Assembly (NCBI RefSeq): GCF_012275535.1
Contig: NZ_JAAVTK010000003.1
Location: 186,001-250,000, forward strand
DNA from: Hymenobacter artigasi
GTDB lineage: Bacteria > Bacteroidota > Bacteroidia > Cytophagales > Hymenobacteraceae
DNA length: 64,000 nucleotides
Direction of reading: 5' to 3'
In this document: positions 37,181-48,244 of the stretch, in pieces
Layout: each line of letters starts with the position of its first letter
Position numbering within the stretch: the first letter of the stretch is position 1
Translations under genes and position numbers: made by a program
Notes under the pieces: generated by a model
Told to the model about the DNA's origin: nothing
The model's database searches: none
The model's input: the letters and a program-made list of their open reading frames with translations, nothing else

Positions 37181-38011
37181 ATGTCTGCCACCGATAAGCT
37201 GCTTGCCGCTATTCCTCCTCTACCGTCGTCCGGCATTAAAGCACTGGCGAAGCTCGGCTTTGCCGCCATTGGCGTAGTGTATGTGCTCATGGGCGTGCTG
37301 GCGCTACTGGCTGCTATGGGGGTGCAGCGCGGGGCCCGTGCCGACAAGCAGGAAGCCGTGCAGCACCTGCAGCAGGTGCCCGGCGGCAGCGTGCTTCTGG
37401 GCCTTATTGCGCTGGGCCTGCTCGGCTACATTCTGTGGCGCTTCGCACAGGCGCTGCTCGATACCGAGGGCAAAGGCACCAGCCTGAAAGGGCTGAGCTT
37501 TCGGTTCTGGTATGTGTGCAGCGGGCTTTTCTATAGCGGCCTGGCTATCTACGCCGCCAGGCTCGCCTTCCAGGGCCACGCCGACGCAGGCACCGATGCC
37601 ACGAAAACCCTGGCCACCGAGGTGCTGAGCTGGCCTGGGGGCGACTGGCTCCTGATAGTGGGGGGCGTGGTCACCATTTTCATCGGCTTGTACCAGGGAT
37701 ACCGCGCCTTTTCCGGGCAACTGCAGTCGGATGTAAGCGCCCGACAACTTTCGGCCGCCGAGCACCGCCTCGTGTTCCGGGCCGCGAAGGTGGGCGTCAC
37801 GGCCCGGGGCATTGTGGTGGGCATCATCGGCTATTTCTTCGTGCAGGCGGGGCAGCAGTCGCGGGCCGGCGCAGTGGGCAGCACCGATGAGGCCTTCGAC
37901 TTTCTGGCCACCATGGGGCAACCCGTACTGGCCGCCGTGGCCGCCGGCCTCATTGCCTACGGGCTCAATTCGCTGGTGCAGGCCCGCTATCCCATGCTGC
38001 GGGGCGTGTAA
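37181..38011 (+). CDS. DUF1206 integral membrane protein
   Basis: The 276-residue protein has six hydrophobic helices in three pairs, the DUF1206 layout. Typical blocks are LAKLGFAAIGVVYVLMGVL, YILWRFAQALLD and a third repeat near the end. The ATG at 37181 is preferred over an upstream TTG at 37163. DUF1206 is a membrane family of unknown function. Its stop lies 3 bp from the stop of the convergent dehydrogenase. Confidence 0.9.
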   Translation: MSATDKLLAAIPPLPSSGIKALAKLGFAAIGVVYVLMGVLALLAAMGVQRGARADKQEAVQHLQQVPGGSVLLGLIALGLLGYILWRFAQALLDTEGKGTSLKGLSFRFWYVCSGLFYSGLAIYAARLAFQGHADAGTDATKTLATEVLSWPGGDWLLIVGGVVTIFIGLYQGYRAFSGQLQSDVSARQLSAAEHRLVFRAAKVGVTARGIVVGIIGYFFVQAGQQSRAGAVGSTDEAFDFLATMGQPVLAAVAAGLIAYGLNSLVQARYPMLRGV

Positions 38012-38014
38012 CGG

Positions 38015-39238
38015 CTAGGCTTGCACGGGCTCGGCCACGTAGTCGCGCAGGTACTGGTACGGCTCCGTCAGCTGGCCATTTTGAGCGATGGTGGCGCGGG
38101 CAATCACGCCCTCGGCATCGTTGCCGAGCAGGTGGGGCAGCACCATGTCGATGAGCTGGCGCCCGAAGTCGCGGCTGGCGTTGCGGGGCAGCTCGCAGGG
38201 CAGGTTGTCCACGGCCATCTCGGTGATGTTAGTCGGGCGGGAGTAGGCGGGCTCCAGCTCGCCGGTGGCGGGGTTGTAGTCGAAGGCCGGGTCGGCGATG
38301 GTGCTGCTGCGCTTGGTGGTGGGCACCGAGCCGTTCACGTCGCAGGTCACGTCGGCAATGGTATTGATGCGAAAATCGGGCCGCCGGGTATCGGCTTCGC
38401 TGAAAAGCAGCGGGGCGGCCGGGTGCCAGTAGGCACAGGCGATGAGCAGGTCGGTCACGGGCAGGAAGTTGCCAAACGTGGACTCGTACTCCTCGGGGTG
38501 CTGGTGGAAATCGGGGGTGTCCCACACGCGGCCGTCGCGGCGGCGGTTGTAGTCGGAGCTGCGCAGCTGCGTGTACACCGGCTCGTTGAAATTGAGGTAG
38601 AGGTAGTCGTACACGCTCACCCGCCGAATGCCCATACGGTCGAGCACTTCCAGCGCGCCCTGCGCCACGCGGCCCGAGCCGGTCACGGCCATCTTGATGG
38701 GGGGCAGCTTCTTCACCTTAAAAAACTCCTCCTGCATGTCGTCCATGTCCACGCATTGGTGGGCGGGCTTCAGGTTGTAGAGGCCGTGCTTGCGGCCGTA
38801 GGTGAGCAGGCCATTATAGGCCCCCACGATGCCGGCGTAGCGCCCAAAGGCCACAATGCGCTCACCCTGAGCGTTGGTCAGCCGCTCGTAGTCAATCAGG
38901 GTAATATTCTTTTTGAGCACCGCCTGTAGCAGCTTGCGGTTGGCCGGCTGCTTCTTCACGGTATGCGAAAAGAAGAGATAGGTTTTGTTGGGAATAAGCT
39001 GGTCGATGGGCACCTCCTTCACGCCCATCAGCACGTCGCAGTCCGAAATATCGTCGCGCACTTCCAGGTCGAGGTCGCGGTATTCCTGGTCGGAGTAGCT
39101 GCGGATGGCACTGCTCTGCACCACGATTTGCAGGCCGGGAAAGGCCGACAGCGCTTCCCCGCATTTCTTGGGGGTGAGGGGCACGCGCTTGTCGGGCGGG
39201 GTTTTGCCTTCGCGGATGAGGCCAATGGTGAGGGACAT
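38015..39238 (-). CDS. Saccharopine/alanine dehydrogenase-like NAD(P)-dependent oxidoreductase
   Basis: The 407-residue protein belongs to the alanine dehydrogenase/PNT/saccharopine dehydrogenase group. The N-terminal catalytic domain opens with IGLIREGKTPPDKRVPLTP, the signature Lys/Arg region of this group, and KTYLFFSHTVKKQ. The Rossmann part has VTGSGRVAQGALEVLDRMG. The best match by memory is NAD+ saccharopine dehydrogenase (lysine-forming, LYS1-like) found in Bacteroidota, but a role in lysine breakdown or an unknown amino-acid reaction cannot be separated. An upstream in-frame extension reads through the foldback 39280-39399 and is rejected. Confidence 0.82.
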   Translation of the reverse strand: MSLTIGLIREGKTPPDKRVPLTPKKCGEALSAFPGLQIVVQSSAIRSYSDQEYRDLDLEVRDDISDCDVLMGVKEVPIDQLIPNKTYLFFSHTVKKQPANRKLLQAVLKKNITLIDYERLTNAQGERIVAFGRYAGIVGAYNGLLTYGRKHGLYNLKPAHQCVDMDDMQEEFFKVKKLPPIKMAVTGSGRVAQGALEVLDRMGIRRVSVYDYLYLNFNEPVYTQLRSSDYNRRRDGRVWDTPDFHQHPEEYESTFGNFLPVTDLLIACAYWHPAAPLLFSEADTRRPDFRINTIADVTCDVNGSVPTTKRSSTIADPAFDYNPATGELEPAYSRPTNITEMAVDNLPCELPRNASRDFGRQLIDMVLPHLLGNDAEGVIARATIAQNGQLTEPYQYLRDYVAEPVQA

Positions 39239-39279
39239 GGGTGGGAGTGGTGGGAATTGGGAAGGAGTTTGGAAAACGG

Positions 39280-39399
39280 CTGTCATCCTGAGCTTGCGAA
39301 GGACCTTATCACCACAGCACGATTTGCAGTAACTCAGCCGGCACAAACGTGATAAGGTCCTTCGTCTCTGCTCTAGTCGCAGAATGCTCAGGATGACAG
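39280..39399. repeat. Imperfect foldback with GTCATCCTGAGC-type arms
   Basis: Two stems nest: outer CTGTCATCCTGAGC (39280-39293) with GCTCAGGATGACAG (39386-39399), and inner GCGAAGGACCTTATCAC (39296-39312) with GTGATAAGGTCCTTCG (39349-39364). About 20 extra nt interrupt the right arm. The start resembles the CACGTCATGC family (TCATxCxGAGC...GAAG). It lies in the 315-bp gap between divergent genes, together with the gcvP promoter. Confidence 0.88.
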
Positions 39400-39480
39400 G
39401 AAGGCACAATGACGGCCAATACAACCGGCCAACGCCCAAAATTACAGATTTACCCACAGTTCGCCGGGACGTTTCGGGCG

Positions 39481-39488
39481 TACCTTTG
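39481..39488 (+). promoter_or_regulatory. -7 promoter element of gcvP
   Basis: TACCTTTG is an exact match to TAnnTTTG, 65 nt before the gcvP ATG. A TTC at 39460-39462 could be a weak -33 element with 18-nt spacing. I see no glycine riboswitch pattern that I can defend. Confidence 0.55.
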
Positions 39489-39553
39489 TTACGGAATCAA
39501 ACTCTGTAATCCCACCCGCCTAACCGGCTACCCACCAATCTATTCCCGTCATT

Positions 39554-42471
<2,918 letters not shown>

Positions 42472-42472
<1 letters not shown>

Positions 42473-42541
42473 GTTAAAAGTTAAGAGTTAAAAAGCCCGT
42501 CTGACGATTCAGACGGGCTTTTTAACTCTTAACTCCTAACT
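42472..42541. repeat. Terminator hairpin with extended foldback arms
   Basis: The left arm (42472-42503) and right arm (42510-42541) are reverse complements at 30 of 32 positions. The inner part AAAGCCCGTCTG/CAGACGGGCTTT is a good bidirectional terminator; the outer part (GTTAAAAGTTAAGAGTT) is a low-complexity arm. It starts on the last base of the gcvP stop and ends 3 bp before the convergent lipoprotein stop. Confidence 0.9.
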
Positions 42542-42544
42542 CAT

Positions 42545-42874
42545 TTATTTCATCTTACGATTGCCCCGCTCGTTGCCGCGCTCGCCGAAGCAGCGGCGGT
42601 CCATGTAGCCCACTTTAGTCTGGCCATCCTTTTCGAGCCGGACGCGCACGAAGTAAGCGTTGATGGTGTCCGTCACCTGCACTTCATTGCCGCTGGTGGT
42701 TTGGGCCAGTATGATGGACGTTTTTTTCATACCATCGTACACCGGGCAGTCTACAATCGTGTTGTGCACTACGGGGGTACGGTCGACCCCCGCCTTACCC
42801 ATTTCGTCGCGGGTGGAGGTGCAGGCAGCAAGCAGACTGGAAACAGCCAAAAAGAGTAGGGCAGTTCTTTTCAT
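42545..42874 (-). CDS. Small lipoprotein of unknown function
   Basis: The 109-residue protein starts at ATG 42874 with a lipoprotein signal (MKRTALLFLAVSSLLAAC, Cys18). The remainder contains YDGMKKTSIILAQTTSG and a Cys near the C-terminus (DRRCFG), and ends with a basic tail. It may resemble small SH3-like envelope proteins (ILAQTTSGNEVQVTDT...YFVRV is strand-rich), but this is a guess. It is convergent with gcvP, sharing a terminator. Confidence 0.75.
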   Translation of the reverse strand: MKRTALLFLAVSSLLAACTSTRDEMGKAGVDRTPVVHNTIVDCPVYDGMKKTSIILAQTTSGNEVQVTDTINAYFVRVRLEKDGQTKVGYMDRRCFGERGNERGNRKMK

Positions 42875-43105
42875 CAACAAGGAAAATGCAAGGGTGGGGA
42901 TTTTGGAGGTAAGGTAGGACAAATTCGCGTGATGTCAATATTTTGTCTTCTTATTTGCACTCGCTTAACATCCGGCCCGCCCCCCTGAAAATGGAACGCC
43001 GCACCCCTCTTTTCCGTTATCATCACAGCCTCCAAAAACGGCCCGTTTATCCTGATTAACGGCTTTTTAGGAGCTCAAATCCACCCGTATTCATTCTTCC
43101 TTTTT

Positions 43106-43705
43106 ATGAACCGCATCACCCGTTTCCTGGTCCATCCGGTGGCCATGGTTGCCGCCAGCTTAGTATTGTTACTGGGTCCCAGCGGTTGCACCACGGCCTC
43201 CCGCGTAGGTGTGACCAATGATTTTGACCACGCCGTAAATTTCCGGGCTTTCAAAACCTGGTCCTGGTACCCACAGCAGCCCAAGGATGCCGAGGGTGGC
43301 CCGGCCAAGGGCTACGAGTCGTTCCTCGACAAGCGCATGCGCGCCTCGGTAGCGTCGGAAATGACCCAGAAGGGCCTCACCGAAGTAACTACCGCGCCCG
43401 ACATCTACGTGGCCTACAGCGCCCGTGTGGAGGACAAGCAGCAGGTATCGCCTTACTACAACGGCCTGGGTTACCCGTATGGCTACGGCTATGGCTACTA
43501 CGGCCGCGGCATGCAGTCTGTCAGCCAGTACAAAGCCGGCACCGTGGTGATTGACATCATCGACGCCCGCCGTAAGGAACTGGCGTGGCGCGGCACCGGC
43601 CAGGCCCAGGTCAACCAGAACACCATCGACGAGGCCGAAACCCACCGCATCGTGAACGGCATTCTGAGCACCTACCCGCCGCAGGACAACAACGCTCGCC
43701 GCTAA
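43106..43705 (+). CDS. DUF4136 lipoprotein
   Basis: The 199-residue protein has a lipoprotein signal with Cys28 (LLLGPSGC). The body fits DUF4136: DFDHAVNFRAFKTWSWYP at the start, then a Gly/Tyr-rich loop GYPYGYGYGYYGRG and the late GTVVIDIIDARRKELAWRG. DUF4136 proteins are envelope lipoproteins of unknown function, frequent in Bacteroidota. A bidirectional terminator separates it from the convergent DUF805 gene. Confidence 0.92.
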   Translation: MNRITRFLVHPVAMVAASLVLLLGPSGCTTASRVGVTNDFDHAVNFRAFKTWSWYPQQPKDAEGGPAKGYESFLDKRMRASVASEMTQKGLTEVTTAPDIYVAYSARVEDKQQVSPYYNGLGYPYGYGYGYYGRGMQSVSQYKAGTVVIDIIDARRKELAWRGTGQAQVNQNTIDEAETHRIVNGILSTYPPQDNNARR

Positions 43706-43729
43706 GCATTTTAGCGCGTTCGGCACAAT

Positions 43730-43765
43730 AAAAGAGCCCCACCAAAATTGGTGGGGCTCTTTTTT
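43730..43765. terminator. Bidirectional terminator
   Basis: A hairpin AAAAGAGCCCCACCAA/TTGGTGGGGCTCTTTT lies between convergent genes and overlaps the final bases of the DUF805 stop. Confidence 0.88.
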
Positions 43766-44165
43766 ATGATTCAATATCAGCGTCTGGAGGCAGCAAGGTA
43801 ATTGGTAGGGCTGCCGGCAGTAATGAAGGACGCTTAGGGTCGAGACCAAAGCGGTTGGGGCCAATGGTTCCCTGCACAAATTGCATTCCGGCACCCAGCA
43901 CGTAGCTCACCAAGGGCAATAAAGCCACCAGAAACCACCATGCCCGCAGGTCCAAATCATGGAGCCGCAGCAGTGCCTGCACAATTACCAGGTAGAACAG
44001 GCCAACTATGACTGCCAAGGCTACCAGTTGCATCCAGGAGGGTATTTCGGCGGGGTAGAGCAAGCCAGGAATGGCATAGATGACAATTCCTGCGGCATAA
44101 AGCCCCAGCACTCGCAGAAAATAAGCCCGCCGGCGAAGGCGTCCGGCAGCTGTAAAAAAGGCCAT
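43764..44165 (-). CDS. DUF805-like small membrane protein
   Basis: The 133-residue protein has three to four hydrophobic helices and two DUF805 marks: GRLRRRAYFLRVLGLY near the N-terminus and GTIGPNRFGLDP near the end, with LHDLDLRAWWFLVALLPL between. DUF805 proteins are small inner-membrane proteins of unknown role. It lies immediately downstream of lipA on the same strand (46 nt), perhaps co-transcribed. Confidence 0.88.
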   Translation of the reverse strand: MAFFTAAGRLRRRAYFLRVLGLYAAGIVIYAIPGLLYPAEIPSWMQLVALAVIVGLFYLVIVQALLRLHDLDLRAWWFLVALLPLVSYVLGAGMQFVQGTIGPNRFGLDPKRPSLLPAALPITLLPPDADIES

Positions 44166-44210
44166 GCAGTGGATTTTTGGCCTAAGCTACACCGGTCCGC
44201 TCAAACGGCC

Positions 44211-45104
44211 TTAAATCGGCACGTTCACATGCCGCTCGGCGTGGTAGGAGCTGCGCACCAGCGGGCCGCTCTCCACGTACTTCAGGCCCCGGCGCAGGCC
44301 TTCTTCCTTGTAGTGGGCAAACTGGTCGGGGGTGATGAACTCGGCTACTTCGAGGTGGCGCTTGGTGGGCTGCAGGTACTGGCCGAGGGTGAGGATGTCG
44401 AGGCCGTTGGCCACGAGGTCGTCCATGGCCTGGTACAGCTCGTCGGGCTTCTCGCCCAAGCCCAGCATGATGCCGGATTTGGTGCGGTGGCCGGCGGCCT
44501 TGGTGCGGCGGATTTGCTCCAGGCTGCGGTCGTAGCGGGCCTGGGGGCGCACGAGGCGGTAGAGGCTGCCCACAGTTTCGACGTTGTGCGAAATCACTTC
44601 CTGGCCGCCCGAAATCATCACGTCGAGCGCGTCCCAGTTGGCTTTCACGTCCGGAATCAGGGTTTCGATGGTGGTAGTGGGCGAGAGCTGCTTGGTGAGC
44701 ACCACGGTCTCGCGCCACACGCTGGCGCCCCGGTCCTTTAGCTCGTCGCGGTTCACGGAGGTAAGCACGGCGTGCTTCACCTTCATCAGCGAAATGGCTT
44801 CGGCTACGCGGCGGGGCTCGTCGAGGTCGTACTCGGTGGGGCGGCCGGTGGCCACGGCGCAAAACGAGCACGAGCGGGTGCAGATGTTGCCCAGAATCAT
44901 GAACGTGGCGGTGCCGGCTCCCCAGCACTCGCCCATGTTGGGGCAGTTGCCGCTCTCGCAGATGGTATGCAGCTTGTGCTCGTCGACGAGGCGGCGCACG
45001 GCGGCGTATTCTTCGCCCACGGGCAGCTTCACGCGCAGCCAGTCGGGCTTGCGGGGGCGGGCGGGGGCAGCCGTTTCGGGCTGGATAACGGGCAAATCAA
45101 TCAT
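44211..45104 (-). CDS. lipA: Lipoyl synthase
   Basis: LipA inserts two sulfur atoms into octanoyl groups on the lipoyl domains of GcvH and 2-oxoacid dehydrogenase E2. The 297-residue protein has the auxiliary-cluster motif [12 protein letters not shown], the radical SAM motif CTRSCSFC, and the C-terminal serine region VRSSYHA. Length is typical. Its products are needed by gcvP (39554) and by the E1-linked complex (48245). No lipB is in the window. Confidence 0.99.
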   Translation of the reverse strand: MIDLPVIQPETAAPARPRKPDWLRVKLPVGEEYAAVRRLVDEHKLHTICESGNCPNMGECWGAGTATFMILGNICTRSCSFCAVATGRPTEYDLDEPRRVAEAISLMKVKHAVLTSVNRDELKDRGASVWRETVVLTKQLSPTTTIETLIPDVKANWDALDVMISGGQEVISHNVETVGSLYRLVRPQARYDRSLEQIRRTKAAGHRTKSGIMLGLGEKPDELYQAMDDLVANGLDILTLGQYLQPTKRHLEVAEFITPDQFAHYKEEGLRRGLKYVESGPLVRSSYHAERHVNVPI

Positions 45105-45108
45105 AATT

Positions 45109-45246
45109 AAATTATGAATTATGAATTATAAATTATGAGTTGGCAGAATTGAAGCCAGTGCCCAGACACAACAAAATTACGAACGAAGTGCTTCGACACC
45201 GGCGCTGGCCGCCAATTCATAATTCAGAATTTATAATTCATAATTT
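45109..45246. repeat. AT-rich foldback upstream of lipA
   Basis: The arms 45109-45144 and 45211-45246 are reverse complements at 32 of 36 positions, made of AATTATGAATTATA-type units, with a 66-nt loop. It starts 5 nt before the lipA start codon (on the minus strand) and ends 2 nt before the stop of the gene upstream. It would form within the lipA leader if the two are co-transcribed. Confidence 0.9.
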
Positions 45247-45248
45247 CC

Positions 45249-46142
45249 TTAAGAGCGGTGCCCGAAATACAGCGTGAGGTACACCGAGGGGAAGAACTTG
45301 CGGTTCAGCGCGTCGGTATCAGACAGGGTGCTGGGGCTGAGGATGAGCAGGCGCTTGGTGAAGCCCTCCACCAGGAAGCCTACTTCCAGGCCCGTCACGG
45401 CATCGCGGTAGCGGCCATACTCGAAGCTGAGGCCGCCGCGCAGGTGAAAGCCGGGCACCACCTGCGTCTGGCCGATGCCACTGAACAAGGGGCCGTGGTC
45501 GAGAATAGCACCCGTGATGGTGTGCTTGTAGGGGTCGTACTGCTCATTCACAATCTCATCGGTCGAGAGATTGATGACATTTGTGCGCGTTGCCGTGCGG
45601 TCGTAGCTAATGTAGTAAGGCATCAGCAGGCCGAAGGACGGGCCCACGCTGAGCAGGCCATTCACCTGCACACCGGCATCGGCGGCCTTACGGAACAGGA
45701 TGCGCTGGATGCCCACCGAAGGCCGTAGCACGAAGGCATAGTTGGTTTTGCGGTTGATGTAGGTGCCACCAATGAGCGAGTTGATGCGCTCTTCCTTGGC
45801 GTTTTTCAGCATCACGCCCTCAATGCTCCAGAAGCGGAGCAGGCGGTCGTCCATCACCCGCGAGGAGCGGACGGACGCGCCGCCCAGCAGGCCGCCCTGG
45901 GTGTTAAAATTCACCCCAAAAACAAATTCCTTCTGATACGACTGCTCATCTGAGGGCACGTCGGAAATCATATCGGCCCGCAGCGGGGCCGATGCGGAGC
46001 GGGGAGCGGGCACCGACGCGGGAGCCGGTGCAGCGGCAGGAGGAGCCGGCGTGGGGCGGTCCTGGGCCTGCGCGCCAGCGGCCATGAGCAGGCCGGCAGC
46101 CAACAGGCCCCAGCGGTAAGTATGGGCAGGAAAACAACGCAT
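45249..46142 (-). CDS. Predicted outer-membrane beta-barrel protein
   Basis: The protein has 297 residues from ATG 46142; an in-frame extension to 46265 lacks a sensible signal. Residues 1-27 form a signal peptide (ending GAQAQ), followed by a Pro/Ala-rich stretch of about 30 residues. From about 70 on, strands alternate (FVFGVNFNTQGGLLGGASV, YAFVLRPSVGIQRILFRK, FHLRGGLSFEYGRYRD, FFPSVYLTLYFGHRS), and the protein ends with an aromatic-rich strand, as in outer-membrane barrels. No named family is recognised. It may be co-transcribed with lipA, though a foldback lies between. Confidence 0.68.
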   Translation of the reverse strand: MRCFPAHTYRWGLLAAGLLMAAGAQAQDRPTPAPPAAAPAPASVPAPRSASAPLRADMISDVPSDEQSYQKEFVFGVNFNTQGGLLGGASVRSSRVMDDRLLRFWSIEGVMLKNAKEERINSLIGGTYINRKTNYAFVLRPSVGIQRILFRKAADAGVQVNGLLSVGPSFGLLMPYYISYDRTATRTNVINLSTDEIVNEQYDPYKHTITGAILDHGPLFSGIGQTQVVPGFHLRGGLSFEYGRYRDAVTGLEVGFLVEGFTKRLLILSPSTLSDTDALNRKFFPSVYLTLYFGHRS

Positions 46143-46251
46143 AATCTTCAACCGAAAGGGGACCCGAACCGGCGCCGCAGATACGGCGCACCACGTAATA
46201 CGTAATTTAGCAAAATAACAAACAACTTCGTAAAGGTAACTTCCTGATTTA

Positions 46252-46659
46252 ATGAGCACCGCCACTGCCCGCTACGCGGGCCACCTCCGCACCGAAGCCA
46301 CGCACGTGGCCTCCAGCAATGTTATTCAAACCGACGCCCCCCTCGATAACCACGGCCGGGGCGAAGCCTTCTCCCCCACCGACCTCGTGAGCACGGCCCT
46401 GGGCTCGTGCATGATGACGGTGATGGGCATTGTGGCCGAGCGCCACCAGTGGGACTTAGTAGGCAGCACCTTCGCCGTGCAGAAGCACATGAGCGCGGAA
46501 GCCCCGCGCCGCATTGCTCAAATCGACGTAACGTTTACGCTGCCCGCCGTCCTAGCCCCCACCGAGCGGACCATCCTGGAACGCGCCGCCCACACCTGCC
46601 CGGTGGGCCTGAGCCTGCACCCGGACGTGCGGCAAAACATCGTATTCGAATACAAGTAA
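46252..46659 (+). CDS. OsmC/Ohr family peroxiredoxin-like protein
   Basis: The 135-residue protein is an OsmC-family thiol peroxidase. The two reactive cysteines are in LGSCMMTVMG and HTCPVGLSLHPD, and FSPTDLVSTALG is typical. These proteins reduce organic hydroperoxides. It is closer to the YhfA/OsmC group than to Ohr. The convergent neighbour is a bacilliredoxin-like protein, so both relate to thiol redox balance. Confidence 0.92.
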   Translation: MSTATARYAGHLRTEATHVASSNVIQTDAPLDNHGRGEAFSPTDLVSTALGSCMMTVMGIVAERHQWDLVGSTFAVQKHMSAEAPRRIAQIDVTFTLPAVLAPTERTILERAAHTCPVGLSLHPDVRQNIVFEYK

Positions 46660-46672
46660 GCAAGAATAAAAG

Positions 46673-46725
46673 AAGTGAACGGCTGCCCGGTTTCAACGCC
46701 TGAAACCGGGCAGCCGTTCACTTTT
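46673..46725. terminator. Bidirectional terminator hairpin
   Basis: A long perfect hairpin (AGTGAACGGCTGCCCGGTTT with AAACCGGGCAGCCGTTCACT) with an A-rich left and T-rich right flank lies between the convergent OsmC and YtxJ-like genes. Confidence 0.9.
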
Positions 46726-46737
46726 TACGACGGGTTG

Positions 46738-47082
46738 CTAGCCTTGCACGGCCTGCTTCACATCGGCGAGGCGAATGCCCATGTGCGAGGCATCGTAGGT
46801 GCATTCGCCGGCCTGAATGAGCAGGAGCTGCGGCGACTGATGGGTGACGCCAAACTGCTCGGCTATCTGGGCCGAAAGGGGCCGGAAGCGCAGCAAATCG
46901 AGGTAGTAGATGGGCAGGGTGAGGCCGCTATCGGCCCACTGGCGCTCAATCTTGCCCTTGGCCGCCGCGCTGATGGAACAGGTAGTACTGTGCTTGAAAA
47001 TGAGCACCGGCTGCTCGTGCGAGGCCTGGGCCAGCTTGGTAATTTCGTCGGATTGGGTGAGGGGAAGCCAGGGAGTGGACAT
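46738..47082 (-). CDS. ytxJ: YtxJ-type bacilliredoxin (bacillithiol system redox protein)
   Basis: The 114-residue protein matches the YtxJ (bacilliredoxin C) family, a thioredoxin-fold protein with a single reactive cysteine. PVLIFKHSTTCSIS holds Cys35, and the C-terminal QSPQLLLIQAGECTYDASHMGI carries the cis-Pro-like region. These proteins are proposed to remove bacillithiol from mixed disulfides. A bshC gene (61331) in the same window supports bacillithiol production. The symbol follows the family name. Confidence 0.88.
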   Translation of the reverse strand: MSTPWLPLTQSDEITKLAQASHEQPVLIFKHSTTCSISAAAKGKIERQWADSGLTLPIYYLDLLRFRPLSAQIAEQFGVTHQSPQLLLIQAGECTYDASHMGIRLADVKQAVQG

Positions 47083-47190
47083 TGCAATAATTAGGGATGA
47101 TGATGAGGCCTGCGGGCCGAATAAAAGAAACTGGACCGGCGCGCTGGTACACTACAACAACTTACGGCCAGTAGATTCCCGCTGCGCGGC

Positions 47191-47631
47191 TCATTCTTTT
47201 TCGTGGGGCCCGTCCTTTTTGTTGCCGGACTGGGCGGGCGGACGTTGCAGATTGGTCTTTTTGCGGCGCAGGCCCAGGAAACCAGGAGGCTGCACATTGG
47301 GCGCGGTGCCGGTTTTGTAGTCGAGGTCTTTGCGGGTTTCGGGCACGGCCTGGGTGCTCCGGCCGCGCTTGAGCTGCACGCGGGTTACGTCGAGGTGGCT
47401 GTCTTTGTAGGGCGATTCGGTGGTGCGGTCTTCGCGCAGGGCGCGGCGGTTGGCGGCTTTTATTTTGCCGGGCTTGGTGGGCTCAATCTGGGCCCGGGCG
47501 GGGGCGGTGCTCAGTAGAAAGACGGCTACGGCCAGCAGGCCCAGCAGCCGGCTAAGGCTTGCCGCCAGGTGCGGAGCTTGGCGCGGGCTCCGTAGCGGGC
47601 GCTGCGGGTGCGGGAGTAGGCATGGCTTCAT
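47191..47631 (-). CDS. Small basic secreted protein of unknown function
   Basis: The product has 146 residues if the ATG at 47631 is used; the start is uncertain because this overlaps the end of the preceding gene by 80 nt. After a basic n-region comes a hydrophobic helix (LLGLLAVAVFLLSTAPARAQ), probably a signal peptide. The mature part is highly basic (KPGKIKAANRRALRED, FLGLRRKKTNLQR) and low in hydrophobics. No family is recognised. Overlap suggests co-translation with the upstream lipoprotein. Confidence 0.55.
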   Translation of the reverse strand: MKPCLLPHPQRPLRSPRQAPHLAASLSRLLGLLAVAVFLLSTAPARAQIEPTKPGKIKAANRRALREDRTTESPYKDSHLDVTRVQLKRGRSTQAVPETRKDLDYKTGTAPNVQPPGFLGLRRKKTNLQRPPAQSGNKKDGPHEKE

Positions 47632-48169
47632 CGGGCAATTCCTGTTCGGGCGTAGCGCTGGGCTGCTTGGGCGCCGGCCGGTGGTCGGGGCTGTAGTTGG
47701 GTTTTGCATGGAGGCCGTATTTGAAGAAGTTGCGGATAGACTCGATGGGATGGAAGCCCTTGCTCACCTTGTGGCGCTTGCGGCGGCTCAGCTTCGGCTT
47801 TTTCATGAGCCCGTGCTTGTCGTACCGCACCGTGGAGCGCTCCGGGTACACGCTGCCTTTGCTATCGGCGGTGCTGGCGCTGGCGGTGGCCCCGGCGTTG
47901 CTGGGCGTCGAGACATCGGTAGCGGCTTCCGGGGTCGCATCGCCCGATTTTTTCCGGGCCGAGACGGCCGATTTGGCCAGGTCGTTCTTCAGCTTTTCGT
48001 CCTTCTTCTTCTGTTTTTGCTGAGCAATGTACTCCGGCGACGGCTTGGGCGTGGGCAGCCGGTACGGGTGAAACACTTTGTGGTAGAGCGTGCAGCTGCC
48101 CAGCGCGGCCAGCAGCAGCACGCCCAGCAAGGACCGGAACACGACGGAGGGCAAACAGTATTTCACCAC
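47552..48169 (-). CDS. Basic lipoprotein of unknown function
   Basis: The 205-residue protein has a lipoprotein signal (LLGVLLLAALGSC, Cys26). The mature chain is rich in Lys/Arg (KQKKKDEKLKNDLAKSAV, KKPKLSRRKRHKVSKG) and ends in a Pro/Ala-rich tail. RFHP-like and IESIRNFFKYGLHAKPNY segments suggest a short folded part. No family is recognised. It lies downstream of nothing co-directional but the E1 gene ends 76 nt away on the same strand, and its 3' end overlaps the next small gene. Confidence 0.66.
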   Translation of the reverse strand: MVKYCLPSVVFRSLLGVLLLAALGSCTLYHKVFHPYRLPTPKPSPEYIAQQKQKKKDEKLKNDLAKSAVSARKKSGDATPEAATDVSTPSNAGATASASTADSKGSVYPERSTVRYDKHGLMKKPKLSRRKRHKVSKGFHPIESIRNFFKYGLHAKPNYSPDHRPAPKQPSATPEQELPDEAMPTPAPAAPATEPAPSSAPGGKP

Positions 48170-48244
48170 GCAGCGGGTAGAACCAATTAAATCAGAGACA
48201 GAAAGATACGCGGGCCACGCGCGAAAACCGCGCCAACCCCACGG

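Noticed and set aside
39239..39457. N-terminal extension of the saccharopine dehydrogenase-like gene
   Set aside because: The frame is open through the foldback, but the family register starts at MSLTIGLIREGK (39238).
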